Assembly (NCBI RefSeq): GCF_000003815.2
Contig: NC_049983.1
Span: 20,487,682-20,551,681, forward strand
DNA: 64,000 bases
Reading direction: 5' to 3'
Origin: Branchiostoma floridae
Taxonomy: Eukaryota; Chordata; Leptocardii; Amphioxiformes; Branchiostomatidae
Part shown: positions 22,610 through 35,701 of the stretch, in pieces
How positions within the stretch are numbered: the stretch's first letter is position 1
Layout of the letters: the number at the start of each line of letters is the position of its first letter
Position numbers and translations under genes: made by a program
The notes under the pieces: model-generated
What the model was told of the DNA's origin: nothing
Database searches by the model: none
Seen by the model: only the letters and a program-made list of their open reading frames with translations

Positions 22610-25600
22610 ATGTCTCTGTATGACGGACTGGGCCTGGACTCAGGAGCCAAAGATGATACCAAGAAAACAAGTGCCGATGTCTGTAAGTGTTGCAGATCCA
22701 AGAAACTTGTTGTATCCAACTCCAAGTACTAGTACTTTGTCCTTCTCACACTAGTTACCGTACATGCACGGGTGAAAGGTCTCGTGGTGATATGTCAAAG
22801 TTGAAGGCCCCCAGAAAATCAACATTCCGCCATTTTGCAGACGCCATTACGTTCCAGACATTGTTACACAAATCAAAACAATGGTAGAGACGAGACTGTT
22901 GACGTCTGTGGGCCTTCAACTTTGATATATTACTCAATCAATCAATCAATCAAAGAATTTTATTAGCGTAGCAGACATGATCTGAATAAGTCGCTAACTT
23001 ACAGTGTTTAAAATCGATGTGTTAAAAATCATAACGGAGGAGAGAAATTGACATCTGAAACATGCTTAAAACTTTGTACATACAAAATACAAACACGTGT
23101 AGTCATTCATTTTTAAAAGAATTAGAAATTGCTGTTTGTGAACATTTCAAACTGTCTGTACGATTAGATTAAAACGAGTTGTTGTGGAGCACTGTGGCTT
23201 GGTGTAAGAATGATCGTCTGAGTCTTTCGGTCCTGCATTTAGGTAGTGTTCGGTGATTACCCACAGTTCCTTTCACCTGCGCATGCTTGGTAACTAGTAT
23301 GAGAGGGCTTAGTCAAAATCAGTCATTTCTTTTCAAATTGGTGCTTACTTATGCATTGTATCAGTCATTTTTTAAGTACATTAATAGATCTAGATGTCTT
23401 TATAATGTTGAGATCCATTGAAAAAGCAGAAAGTGTCATGTAGATTGAAAAGCACAAGATTAAATAACAATATCCATTTTTCAGCTGGCTGGTCATCATC
23501 CATCAAGTTACTTCAGTCTCAGCTGGCCTTGAAGAAAGCTGCCCTTACACAGGCCCAGAGGGTAGGCAAGGCTTATGTCTTATGATTGTAATCATTGTAT
23601 GTAACTAAGAAGTTATAAAGTAAACATATCATATCACCCACTCACTCACTCACTCACTCACTCACTCACTCACTCACTCACTCACTCACTCACTCACTCA
23701 CTCACTCACTCACTCACTCACTCACTCACTCACTCACTCACTCACTCACTCACTCACTCACTCACTCACTCACTCACTCACTCACTCAATCACTCAATCA
23801 CTCACTCACTCACTCACTCACCCACTCACTCACTCACTCACGAGTCACGGCTCATAACCACAGTGGTCATGTACAACTAACCACATCGTATAAGTAATGT
23901 TAAAAACAATGATCATTCTTAGGTGTCAAAGGTAACCACGCAGCTGACATAAGACAATAATGCTCATATCTTTTTTTCTAAAGACTAGTAGATCTATTTC
24001 AATATTGATGATAGAATGGGAACATAGACTTAATTTTTATTGCAGAGCACTGTAAATACAGTGTAATACATAGCACCTCCTACGTCAGAATTGTGACATG
24101 AAACAAATCAATAGCTCACTGTGGACCTTTAAATTCTTTTGTATCCATCAGTAATCTGTAATCTTCATATGTGTAGCAAAAGGCCAGAACTGCCACAGTA
24201 GCCCCTGTGGTGGCCCTGGGCAGTGCCAAAGTGAAGGAGGAGCTAGCGGAGGCTTCCAGCAGCAGCAGTGGTAAAGTTTCCATCGTACGAGACATGCCAC
24301 CTCCTCCCACCCTGTCCTTCAACAGACCTGCACAGCATCCCAGAGTGGTAAGTGTAGTATAGCATTCACGTCAATACTCTATCTAATACTACTTCAAGAA
24401 ATAAAGAGCATAAGGTATAGTAAAACTGTTAATTAGCAATTGGGTGTAATCCATGCTTTCTTCATGTAGATATAACAGTACATGCATGCAAATTAGTTCA
24501 AAGTTACAATTGATAAATTGAAAAGTTAATGATAGTATTCATAGATTTCATGAACTTTGATCAAAATATATATACCACATGCATGTATTTAGCAATTTTC
24601 TGTGCTTTTGTGATAAAGAGGGATAACTTTGCTCCTTTGGAACTTGGCTTACTTAAATACTCTTTCTTCTCTTCTCACATATTAACATCCTGCTCTTTTG
24701 TTTTGTTTCTCCCAAAGAGCAAAAACCTGTTTCTGCCTATCATTCAGGACCCCAGTCAAATGCCGGCGTCCATCCCCGGAGAGGAGGCGCTGATTAACGT
24801 GATTGATGAGTACGACCCTCTCTTCCCTAACGACTACGAGAAGGTTGCCAAGGAGTTCCGTGAGAAGCAGGCACGCGAGAGAGACCAGGAGCGAGACAGG
24901 GATGTAGACGAGAGAGACAGGTGAGGCCAAGATGGGATATTAACATTTATGATAGACTTGAATGGCAACATCTAAGAAAATACAGCATATTTCACTCCAT
25001 CGCTCTAAGAACTGACCTGAAGATTTGGCAGGAGGAGGAGAAGAAATGTCAGGAAAAGCAATGTGTCTCACCCATGCCTGTGCTATGTATGCTGTAGATG
25101 AGCATATAACAAGATATGAAACTTCAAACAGACTGCCATGGGAGAGATGACAATATAAAAAAACTGACACAGGCCAGAGATACAAACATTATTGTATGTT
25201 TCCTATACAGGAGACGGAGAGATCGAGACAGAGACAGAGATAGAGATCGTGACCATGACAGAGAAAGGGACCGGGACAGGGACAGAGATCGGGACAGAAG
25301 AGACAGGTATGGCGAGGATGACTTTGACCGTGACCGTGGCCGCCGTGGTGGATTTCCAGGCTACCGTGACCGTGATGATGATGATGACCGTGACAGGCGA
25401 AGATCTGGTAAGGACGTGATCACAACTTTCTTAAAACCATTTATATGTTTGGAAACTATTAGAAGTACCCAAGAGGACACAAGCCTTTGTGAACGATAAA
25501 TATGTGGTCGTGCCAATTCTCATTTGCACTAGCTGTTTTTGGAATGGGTAATACATGAATTTTGTACTGCTGCTGTTTCAGGTGGTATGGTTCCACCACC

Positions 25601-28600
25601 AGGGTTTGCTCCACCACCAAACGAAGATGATGAGCCGAAGACCTTTAACAGAAAATCCAGAGGAAGTAAGTTGGCTCAGGGATTAGGCAAGAGTGACGCT
25701 TGTGTTCTGTTGCCTGCCTGCTAGAATCGTCAATGATTGTTGATGATAAACTTTTGCAAACATCCATCAAAGAACTGATGTTACCAGATTTACCCTTATT
25801 AGAAAGCTGAATGGTGGCTGACCTAAATTTTATGCAAATTTGTGTGGTCAAACCACCTATTTTTTGTTACATATTGAGCAGATCAGACTGTGCATATAAA
25901 CGGGTTCATGGCGGCAAGTGTGCATGTGCAGCAAGATATTGTAGGTTATGTGTCAAAGGTGATGGCCCCTAGCCTGGGTACCATCCGGATAGTAGTTCGC
26001 TCCTTTGTTCGCATCTGCTATCCGTCTGGAGACTTGCGCATTCAAACCGTTTGGTGGTGACGCCAGTTGATGAGCGAATCAAGGAATGGGTTCTAGAGCG
26101 CTTGTTCGATGACAACAGGCCGGCGCCCGCATGCGCAAGGGGGCGGAGGGCTTTTCCGGTGTTGGAACACCTGTTCGAACGAGCAGTTGAACCCATTCCA
26201 TAATTCGCTCATGTGTAGGGACCAATCAGCGCCTGCGTCCAAAATTTGGACGATTCCAGACGTTTAGATGGTCCGCGTTCCCAGACGTAAACACAGAGAA
26301 GCAACTGTATATAGTATATAATGAACGTCGGAGCGAAGTACTTTCCGGATGGTACCCAGGCTAGATGGCCCCAAGATTGTCAACATTTCTTTTGTTGCCC
26401 AATGGCATGCTTTATACATTTCAAGACTTTTTTTATGTCTCAGTGGCCTTCATCTGAGGCTTATTCCTTCTGCATCTTCCTTTGCATGAGTACCTGGAAC
26501 CAAGAACAGGCTTATTTACCGTTCTATGTAACTCCCACAGCTGGATACGGAGGTGCAGCCATCGCCCCCCCTCCCAGCTTGGATGACGAGGATGTTTACA
26601 GCAGGAAGCCCAGTCGAGGAGGTGGGTCGTTCCCCCATGGTTTTGATTCTACACATGCTGCGAGAGGACGTGTTATCAGTTCTGCTTGTGCTGGAACCAA
26701 TTTTACATGTTCATGTTGCATTGGGTTCTTTTGATATCCAACACATCAAAGAGGTCCTCCAGTACTGGATGACGAAGGAGGTCATAAACTGAGTATTAAA
26801 GCAATATTCAAACATGCTGAAAATCGCCTAATTGTTACCTTTCACCCTTTAATAAATATATGTCATTTTAATCTATGCAGGAGATACTCAACGAATTGTG
26901 CAACCTCAGTTTTCTATTTTCTTTCTCTTGCTCATTTCTCCTAAATTGTAGGTATTACAGTGCTGAATTTCAGCCTGCAACTTTGCTTTCTCGGTGTGAA
27001 AGCTGAAGTTAAAAGCCTGTTCTTGCAGTAAAATGAGTCAAAGCTCTTCAAATATGCCAACGTGCTTGTTTTGGAATCTGAATGCTATCTGTTCAGCATT
27101 TTCCACATTTTAAAAATGTTTCAAAAGATGGGACTAAGGATACGATGTGTGGATCTTTATTTGTGCTGGATCACATAACCTGTTGTCTGACCAATGACCA
27201 GGCGGCTTTGTAGCAGCCTCAGGATCCAGCGATGACCCTCCTGAAGAGAGGAAACCCAGATCACGTTAGTGAACCTTCTAAAACAATCATTACTGTACTG
27301 GTGTTTCAGTCTCATTGTGCAACATCTCTCAAAAAAACCATGGATGTGGCAAGAGAATGTTAATCCCATCATGCATCAGTCCTTCATTGATATGGTATGA
27401 TCATGTCATTTGCAGAATGTTTATTCTTGTTGCTAGGTAAAATATCATATGACATGGTCTGATAGGGGTTTCAACCCATTGACAAGATATATTCGAAAGC
27501 TTGACTTGTCATCACTTGTCATGACATTGGATATTTTTCTTACCCTCTGAAGGTCGCTCAGGGTCAGGCTTCCCCCCTCCCCCTAACCTGGATGAAGACA
27601 CTGACTACAGAAAACCCAGATCAAGTGAGTCTACATATTTGTCTTTATCTGAAGATGCTAAGTTTCAAAATGTGCTCATTAGAATGCACAGATAAATATG
27701 GTGTGGTTCTTCGATGTTTAGGGTGAAGCAAGTGCTATTTCCTCATGTATGATCTCATGGTAATGCTACTCACATTTTTAGTAAATTCTAATTTTCTATC
27801 CTGGTATTTCTTTGCATGTGCACTGTTCATGCTTGAAATTTGACTGAACATAATCCATATCTCACAAAACATTTTCTTGTCAATTCCAGCCCCCTTCAGT
27901 GGTGCAGCTATCGCCCCTCCCCCCAGCCTTCAGGATGACGAGCCTCCATTTGAGAGAAAACCACGATCAAGTAAGCATGGGGATGTGACAGTTTTGCGAG
28001 GAATGTTTTGAAAATATGCAGGGCATGCATGCCATTGCATCATTATTGAAAGTAGGAAATCCAAGTAACAAATGTATTTGTCCCCTTTCCTATATAAAAT
28101 AGGTAACTACGGAGGAGCTGCCATTGCCCCACCTTCAAACCTGGACACATCTGAAAGTAAGTACATGTAGCTCAATGCAAATTTATTTTTATTCAGATAG
28201 TTAATTACTCAAATGTGCAGACTTCATAGTGACAGAGTTTAAACTTGTTTAAAACATTTGTTGTTCTTGAATTTTCTAACATCAGATTCAGACTGACAGT
28301 AAAGTGACCATGTCCTTTGAGTCTATTTCCCTGATGTAAATTTGATAAGGCGTAATGAATGTACAATTTAGTCAGCTGGAAACTTCAACTCTCGATGAAG
28401 CATCTTTGCGTTTTGCTTATGAAAACCAGTATTTCAAGAAATTAAAAACTGATGTGGAAAAGTCTTTCTCACACTTTGAAACACGTGCCATGGAACCATG
28501 CCTGATGAATATTTGCCTAATGAGTAGAGTCTGAAGAGGACCTGCGGATCTCCGGTGAGGAAGCCTTCGCCAGACGGGCCAGGCTCAGCATGCAGTCCAA

Positions 28601-30663
28601 GCGGCGGGATGAGGAGGAACGGGACCCCGAGAGAGCCACCACACCTCCACCTGGCAGCAGCTTTGCAGCAACCATCGGGTATGGGGCCTTGCCTGGTCCG
28701 CACTGAAAACCAGTCATTGCACACAGAGAGAACTAGCATTATTGAAAAACAAGAATGAAAAAAAAACTTTCGAAAAATATTAATGTAACTATTCCAAGCT
28801 ATCAAATTTGAGTAAGAAATGGTCCCATAGTGCAGTCTATAGAACACACTTCTAGTGTAAAAGGACCAAAGTAACAGATGTGCTGAAGACAACCATTTTT
28901 GACCTTGCCTTGAGTTATGCTCTGCTCGTAGTAGAGTAGCTTTAGCCACACCTCAACATTGAATAACGATAAAACAGTTGAAGCTCAAATGTCTTTGCCA
29001 AGTTTTCACCATAAGGACCAAATGTTTGGTGGTCCTTTATAAACTTTCCCATTGACATACCGGTAATTAGTTATAATCCTATCTATAGTGACCACCTGTC
29101 CACATTGATCAGATTTTATATTTGTCCTCTGAGAGGTCTTCTAGGGTGGTTTTGACTGTGTGTTAATGCATCATGTTTTATTGCAATAGTTGTTATGTTT
29201 TTTTCTGTAGTGGCTCCGGTGGGTTAGCAGCCAGTCGTATCATGGCGAAGTACGGATACCGCGAGGGTCAGGGTCTGGGCAAGTCTGAACAGGGCATCAG
29301 TACAGCACTACAGGTGGAGAAAACTAGCAAGAGGGGAGGGAAGATCATCCAAGGGACTCTGGAGCCTAAAGGTACAATAAAATACCATTGTCATTCTTTA
29401 TTGCCTTTTGAGTCCTCCACCTTATAGTTTATACATTGTACCAATGTGGTGTATAGAGCAGCTCCTTTCTCCATTTCTATAGCCCTTGGGCTGCACACCT
29501 GTGAAAGCACTATGACAAGGGACTCATCCACTTTTTACAGAAGCCTATTAAAAAGAGCATACATCATATTTTCATGGCCTTTGATGAGTTCTAAACAATG
29601 TAGAAGCACTAAAGTGTCTTCAGACATCTCTCTTCAGCTCCCCAGAATGTACGTAGTGAATGACCACACTCTGTTGTTGATTTGTTTCAGTGGTTAAACC
29701 TGAGCTGGACTCCATCACAGAAATCATGAAGAACCCCACCAAAGTGGTTGTGCTTCGGGTAAGGCTAATTTTATGTTCACCTAAATGATAATGTAGGATA
29801 AGAGGGTTAATTTTATCATCTGGCATAGACCACAAGTAAAGTACAGATTTTTTACAAGTATGCCACAAAACTCACACAGATCACAGTTGCTTAATGAAAT
29901 ATGACACACACATATCAAAGACCTGTGAAAATATATGTATGGGTAATATGGTCAAGAAGGTGTATCTGTTGACCTTGAACTTCCACCCCCACAGAACATG
30001 GTAGGTCCTGGGGAGGTTGATGATGACCTGGAACCTGAGACAGCTGAGGAGTGTGCCAAATATGGTAAAGTCAACAAGGTGGTCATCTTTGAGGTAGGTG
30101 ATCTGGCCAATAAGATTATGACATACAGAATATTTCCAGATTTGGACCATGTTTTCCTTTTTTTACTTGCCAAGTTATGTGCATGTATATTTTTCTGACA
30201 CCATACCCATAAATATTGTTACTTACAAAAAATGATGTATTCATGCTTAAAAAGTGTACATAAAAGGTTTGTTTGGCATAATTGGTCAACTGCCCTTTAA
30301 ATGTAACACACAACTTTTGCAAAGTAAGTACAAGCTGTGCAACACTGAACTGTAAGTTTGTTGTTTTTTTATAAATGTCATGGGTTCTTTTATAATCTTG
30401 AGATGTGACAATCCTCCAACATGGGACCTTAGGTTTTATTATGTTGCTGTTGCATCTGATCATTTATCAAATGTTGTATTTTGCAGATGCCAGGAAGACC
30501 AGAGGACGAGGCAGTCAGAATATTTGTAGAGTTTGACAGGTTAGAAGCAGCCATCAAAGCTGTGGTGGATCTTAACGGGCGTTACTTCGGAGGGCGGCTG
30601 GTGAAGGGAGCCTTCTACAGTCTTGACAAGTTCCGAACACTGCAACTGGCAGATGAAATCTAA
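22610..30663 (+). CDS. RBM17: Splicing factor 45 (RBM17/SPF45), 16 exons with an expanded linker
   Basis: RBM17 is a spliceosomal protein whose UHM domain binds ULM motifs of SF1, U2AF65 and SF3B1 and affects alternative 3' splice sites. Exons: 22610-22682, 23485-23561, 24177-24347, 24748-24920, 25211-25407, 25582-25665, 26541-26621, 27202-27264, 27553-27624, 27890-27970, 28103-28156, 28528-28678, 29211-29371, 29691-29758, 29995-30093, 30487-30663 (593 residues; human about 401). Landmarks: MSLYDGLGLDSG start, LLQSQLALKKAALTQAQR, DEYDPLFPNDYEKV, an RD/RE-rich exon 5, G-patch (RIMAKYGYREGQGLGKSEQG), and UHM with NGRYFGGR. The extra length is mostly six phase-1 exons with GGAAIAPPP-type repeats, where human has one or two such units. 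Exon 4 could start 30 bases earlier at 24718 and exon 9 could start at 27562; both alternatives stay in frame. Confidence 0.95.
22788..22930. repeat. Inverted repeat in RBM17 intron 1 (possible MITE)
   Basis: The arms ATATGTCAAAGTTGAAGGCC and its near-complement GGCCTTCAACTTTGATATAT are separated by about 100 bp. There is no ORF and no clear target duplication, though flanking TA is possible. It is followed by a short (CAAT)n run at about 22935-22951. Confidence 0.65.
23636..23840. repeat. Long (ACTC)n microsatellite
   Basis: About 205 bp of near-perfect ACTC tetranucleotide in RBM17 intron 2, with a few single-base interruptions near 23785-23825. Its length in the real genome may differ from the assembly. 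Confidence 0.97.
25970..26363. mobile_element. MITE with TAGCCTGGGTACC termini and 9-bp target duplication
   Basis: 394 bp in RBM17 intron 6. The two ends are inverted copies of TAGCCTGGGTACCATCCGGA, with similarity continuing inward. It is flanked by a perfect 9-bp direct repeat GATGGCCCC (25961-25969 and 26364-26372). No ORF is seen. Nine-base duplications are typical of Mutator-like elements, so a MULE-derived MITE is a reasonable guess. Two shorter relatives lie at 48902-48979 and 61536-61620. Confidence 0.88.
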
Positions 30664-33093
30664 CTGAAAAAAATCCAAACATTTGTACTGTTTCTTGTGT
30701 TGTAGTACATGTACGTGACATGGCAGTGTGTACAAAATTGGGAAACGTCCTGTCTGTGTTGTACGGGGTAGTTATACCGTATATCTTGAAATGTTCAGTG
30801 GTTTACTTCATGGTTTTCGCTGTGACCATTCCACCTCGAAATTGTGTCATTACAAATATTTATTTCCATTGAATTTCCAGTGCTGCACTACAAAATTGTC
30901 TCAACTGCAAACCATGAATGGGCAAAATATAGTCCCCACCAAAATTTATGAAAGTACATTGAACAAAGTACTTTCTCACTTTCATGTTCATTTATAAGTA
31001 TATGGTACAGGTTGTGCTCAGATATCCCGTGTACAACTGGCTGAAGTGTGATTTTTATATTGCCAGTCATGTCATCCCTCAATCCTATCTCTACAGATTT
31101 CCTCCTAGACAGAATTGGTAAAGGTTGGAGGGTTGAAAACAGCTGATTTATCTGAAAGCTAACCATTAGTCAGTATTTATGTAATACTATGTATTCAGCA
31201 TAACTGCCATAGAAATACAAAATACCAGTATGTGCCGATAAATGTACTGAATACTTTGCTTCATGCCATTTCCAGAAAACAGCTTTTAAGTATGGAAGTA
31301 AAGAAGTCCAAATATGTACATATGCTTTGCCCTGTGTGGTGCACCAATGGAATGAGTAAGCCTGTGTCACATACTCTGTCAGGGGCTGACTGATCCTCCT
31401 ACTTGGCTGCTTGATGCCTGATTTAGTCAGGCTAGAGTGAGAGTACACTATCCAAAACTACAGTTGCTATCTTATCAGATACTGGATGTCTGTGGTNNNN
31501 NNNNNNNNNNNNNNNNNNNNNNNNNNNNNNNNNNNNNNNNNNNNNNNNNNNNNNNNNNNNNNNNNNNNNNNNNNNNNNNNNNNNNNNNNNNNNNNNNNNN
31601 NNNNNNNNNNNNNNNNNNNNNNNNNNNNNNNNNNNNNNNNNNNNNNNNNNNNNNNNNNNNNNNNNNNNNNNNNNNNNNNNNNNNNNNNNNNNNNNNNNNN
31701 NNNNNNNNNNNNNNNNNNNNNNNNNNNNNNNNNNNNNNNNNTTTGTAATGAGGCAAAAAGCAGGTGTTTGGCAAAACATTGATTTACGTCTTATCGGCTT
31801 ACCGGTAATTTGATCTGCTAATTTAAATCAAATTTTCAATCCAATCTGCTGACGTCCTGGTAGGCACCAACTGCCGAATACCCCGGATATAAACAACAAC
31901 AGCGATTGCTCGTATTTGCCTAATTGCAAAGAAAACACAGCACAACTGTATGATTGACAGGTATATTTCGTCACCATGACATTTAAGGCCAGGCTATGAG
32001 GTCAGATATATACAAACACATTCCACCAATAATTCTAAAATTTCAAATTAATTGAGTATTTTTATACCCATGATAATAATATTAAATAAATTAAGACATA
32101 CTGGTACCACTTCTAAATCAGCAACAAAAAATAATTCCACGTTTCTTTTGAATTTCCATAAAACACTCTGAAAAATAGGATTAAGTATAGTTTGCATTGA
32201 AAGAAATTTGTTTAGTCACACGAGCTTCATTTCAAGCTATGTAAGCAAGAATACAACATTGCCACCAGCAGCAAGTTTTCAGTAACACCAAAACCAAGAA
32301 AAACTCAACTGAATCTAATAAACTCATTCATCAGACTTACCTCAGCTAAAAATTGTCCTTTTGGACAGTTGCACATTTTGAGAAGTTCTTTTGGTCATCA
32401 GCCTCTCACATTGGCAACTAAAGAACATGTGCATCTTAATACATTAAAATTTTCTCGTTAGAAACATGGCTAATATGAATTGGCACTTGTGGAGATATTT
32501 GACTTATCACAAGCTAACATTATGACACATTTCTGGCATTGTTCTCACCAGTAGAAACCTTCATATCTTCAACCATCAAACCAACATCTTGTGTTTGAGA
32601 ACAGTTGAACTTGTTCATATCAGATGATAAACAACACTCATGCTCACATTTTACATGAGCAGATCAGCCCTAGTGTCACAATCACAGGATCATTACAGAA
32701 TATATTTTTTTCCTTGACTTCTTTCATTCTGATTCAAAGACACTGAAAAGCAGAGTTTCACACCTAGTAGGACGAATTGCCATGCAGCAGCAATACCAAT
32801 ATTTGGCACATTTTGGATGGCAGTTATGTGGGAGACAAAAGGCAACGATAACATACTGTAGACAAGACAAGCAGTCCAGACGTTCCAAAACTGCTAAAAC
32901 TAACCATCTTCCCTGTCACTGAAGACAAAAATCCTTTTTCGTATACTTAAACCTGTTTTAAATTGAGTCACGTTAAATCAGAGTCATGTAATATAATTTG
33001 AACTCTATCTTCTCTTCTTGGATACCTGTTATCCACCATATAATGCAATGTTTGGTTTCCTAACTATATCACAATGTTTACGGGACTTTAAGT
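30664..33093. other. Convergent RBM17/RAB interval with gap
   Basis: Presumed 3' UTRs of RBM17 (+) and the Rab gene (-), plus a 245-N gap at 31497-31741. I found no exon and no repeat pair. Confidence 0.5.
31497..31741. other. Assembly gap (245 N)
   Basis: A run of N between the convergent RBM17 and Rab genes. Confidence 1.
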
Positions 33094-35701
33094 TTATCCA
33101 CAGCAACCCCACCCTCCCCCGTCCACCCTCCTGGACTCTCCCATCACAATTTTCCCAGCATCCCTGTCTCCCTGGAGTGCTGTACCGCCATGTTGTTTCT
33201 TTAGTTCCTTGGCTATCCTGATGAAACATTCCTCAATGTTAGTGTCCTCCTTGGCTGATGTTTCCAAGGCATCAAACATGCAGTTTTGAACTGCAAAGGA
33301 CTTGGCTTCTGTTACGTTCACTTCACGCATTTCTTCCAAGTCTCTTTTGCAACCTAAAAGTAAAACAAAGAATGAGCAGTTACCTATACAACAAATTGGG
33401 CTGTGTGCATCTACACATAAGGAAGGTATTACATTTTCCCTGCAGTGCTGGTAAATATCATATAGCACGGCACACATACAAAGGTATGGTTCTAGTGCAC
33501 AGATGGCATACTTCATCTGTTTGATAACCTTTCCACCTGCTAAAAGTGACTTGTACACAAAACATACTTTATGACCTTTCATGATATTTTCCACAGTACA
33601 GACAAGCTGTTATAATTCAGAGCTGTGAGGAAACAAACTGAATTGTTATATTTTGTGACATTTGCAAATGACCAAAGGTAAAGGTCCCATAGCCTTTTGA
33701 GAATGGGCAGTCAGTGGGTCAATAACTCCATGTCTCATCTATTTTATTGGAATGCATAGCACAATTATCTCCTTTCACCACCATTTGATAAGATTTACCT
33801 CCTGAACCAAACACATTTTTACACCTGGGTGGAGTGAGGAAAGTCGTGTAATGTGCATTTTCCAAAGGACACAAAGTGTAGCCAGAAATACAAGGAAATG
33901 AACCTGTGTGTGTTAGCCTTAAGCAACCCGGCTATTCAATGCCACCTTGACAGGTGTCAATTCTTGCATTTGGCATACTCCGTACTTTCATTTTAACTAA
34001 ACATTGATGTAGCTTTCACCTACCCACAAGCTGCTTGACGACATTAGGCCCTGCGTACTTCTTGACATCTTCCAACCATCGAACTGCGTTGTCAAACGTT
34101 TCCTTCTTGGTAATGTCGTATGCGATGATGACACCGTTGGCGCTCCGATAGTAACTCTGCGTGATGGTGCGGAACCTTTCCTGACCGGCTGTGTCCCATA
34201 CTTGTAGCTAGAATAAACAAGATAGCCAATTTAAAGCCACTGGTCCTGGGTTGAAGAAAGAAGGACATTCTAGATGGAAAGAAGCCACAAAAAAAGATAA
34301 AGCATGGATAGTAGCCTATCCAATTCAAGTATCCCTCTGCTTTGGTGTATTAGACATCTCACAAAATAGTCACATATATTAGGTATTGGGGATTGATATT
34401 GGGCAATAGTGGGATGTCCTCCACTGACAGCTATACATTTTTGTACTTCTGAAGGACTGATTGATAATTTTTTTAAATATCCCTCTCCCTAACATCCCTC
34501 ATGTCTGTCTCCTCTTTGTGTACTGCATGTTATTTCTCTTCACTCAGTGTTTTATATGGGATGGGGGCAGTTGATCCACCTCACCTGTTTCTCCTAATCA
34601 TATACAACACTTGCTCCTTAATTAATCTGCTTTATTCTGTTTCTCCACCTGCGCTTGGGATTACTCCGTTTGAATGGGCAACAAAAGTCACAGTCCCCTG
34701 AGGCACCTTGTGCCCCAAAACTGATATTAAGTGTTTGTATTTAAATAATGTGTTTAATGTTAACATTACAAGTATTTGTATTTATGTGATTTTTTTTAAG
34801 GGCTGTGAATTGTTGTGCTAAGACTGCTTAGAACTGTTATACCATATTCCCCACAGCAAGTGCAATTCAATATCACACCAAGTTGACTATTGCAGAGACA
34901 GTTTTTGAAACGAAATGACTCATCACTTTAATGACTTACTTAAAAGGACGTTGTATTATGTTGTTGTCATGAATGTTGTTTAAAGTACAAAGTACAATAG
35001 TGGAAGGGGCAGGTGTGCTGTAAGCAGTACTCTAATCCAGGTTGATCCCATGGGAAAATCTTTATCAAACCATCAGCCACTGCTTCATTCGTAAATAGGT
35101 TTGCATTCTTTATCGACGGTTGAGAAAGCTACACAAAGAACTTAATTTCATTAACACTGCGTTATGCCATAATTTTAGAATCGGCCCCAACCAAGCCGTC
35201 AGCACGTTAACGTTCTAAGTGTATCTCCACACACAGTCAGGGCACGGATAAAACTCAGAGACGTGTCAACGTGTAGAAAAATCAATGCTATGACGCAGTT
35301 TACATCCTGAACAACTGGCCCTTTTGTGCTATTGTTACAGTACTAGTGCAGTCGACTTTGCCCACCTCCCCTCACCCTCACTTCCGGGTTAGGGATTCCG
35401 GGTGATTCCACCTGACATTTTGAGGGCGTCAGCGCTTTATTCTTGTTCATACTGATACAACTGCTCGCTACAATGTCTCTCTCCCACTTACCTTTACCCG
35501 CTTGTCGTCGATGGTGACCGTTTTCATGGTGAAGTCCACGCCGATGGTGCTGCCACATCTCTCCATGTACGTCCCCGACTTGAACCGCTGCACCACGCAC
35601 GTCTTCCCCACTCCCGCGTCGCCGATTAACACGATTTTAAACAGAAAGTCAAAACCGTCGTCGTTCTCAAGGAGCGTAGACATTTCTCCAACATTTGGCA
35701 T
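33094..35701 (-). CDS. Rab GTPase of the Rab19/Rab43 type
   Basis: A small membrane-trafficking GTPase. Exons in transcript order: 35492-35701, 34024-34207, 33094-33353; they join to 217 residues. G1 is GDAGVGKT; switch I contains [13 protein letters not shown]3 and switch II read [21 protein letters not shown]5 is ETSAK. The effector-side TMKT...[13 protein letters not shown] pattern and the [10 protein letters not shown] block match Rab19/Rab43 best. The C-terminus GWGCCG offers two cysteines for geranylgeranylation. The G4 motif is odd: expected NKxD reads CKRD ([10 protein letters not shown]). The codon TGC lies directly after the exon 2/3 junction, and no alternative splice phase restores Asn. 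The start at 35701 is the first ATG of an open exon; a second in-frame ATG (MSTLLEN) follows six codons later. Rab19 versus Rab43 is not decided. Confidence 0.92.

Noticed and set aside
23636-23840. Possible CRISPR-like or satellite array
   Set aside because: It is a plain (ACTC)n microsatellite with no spacers.
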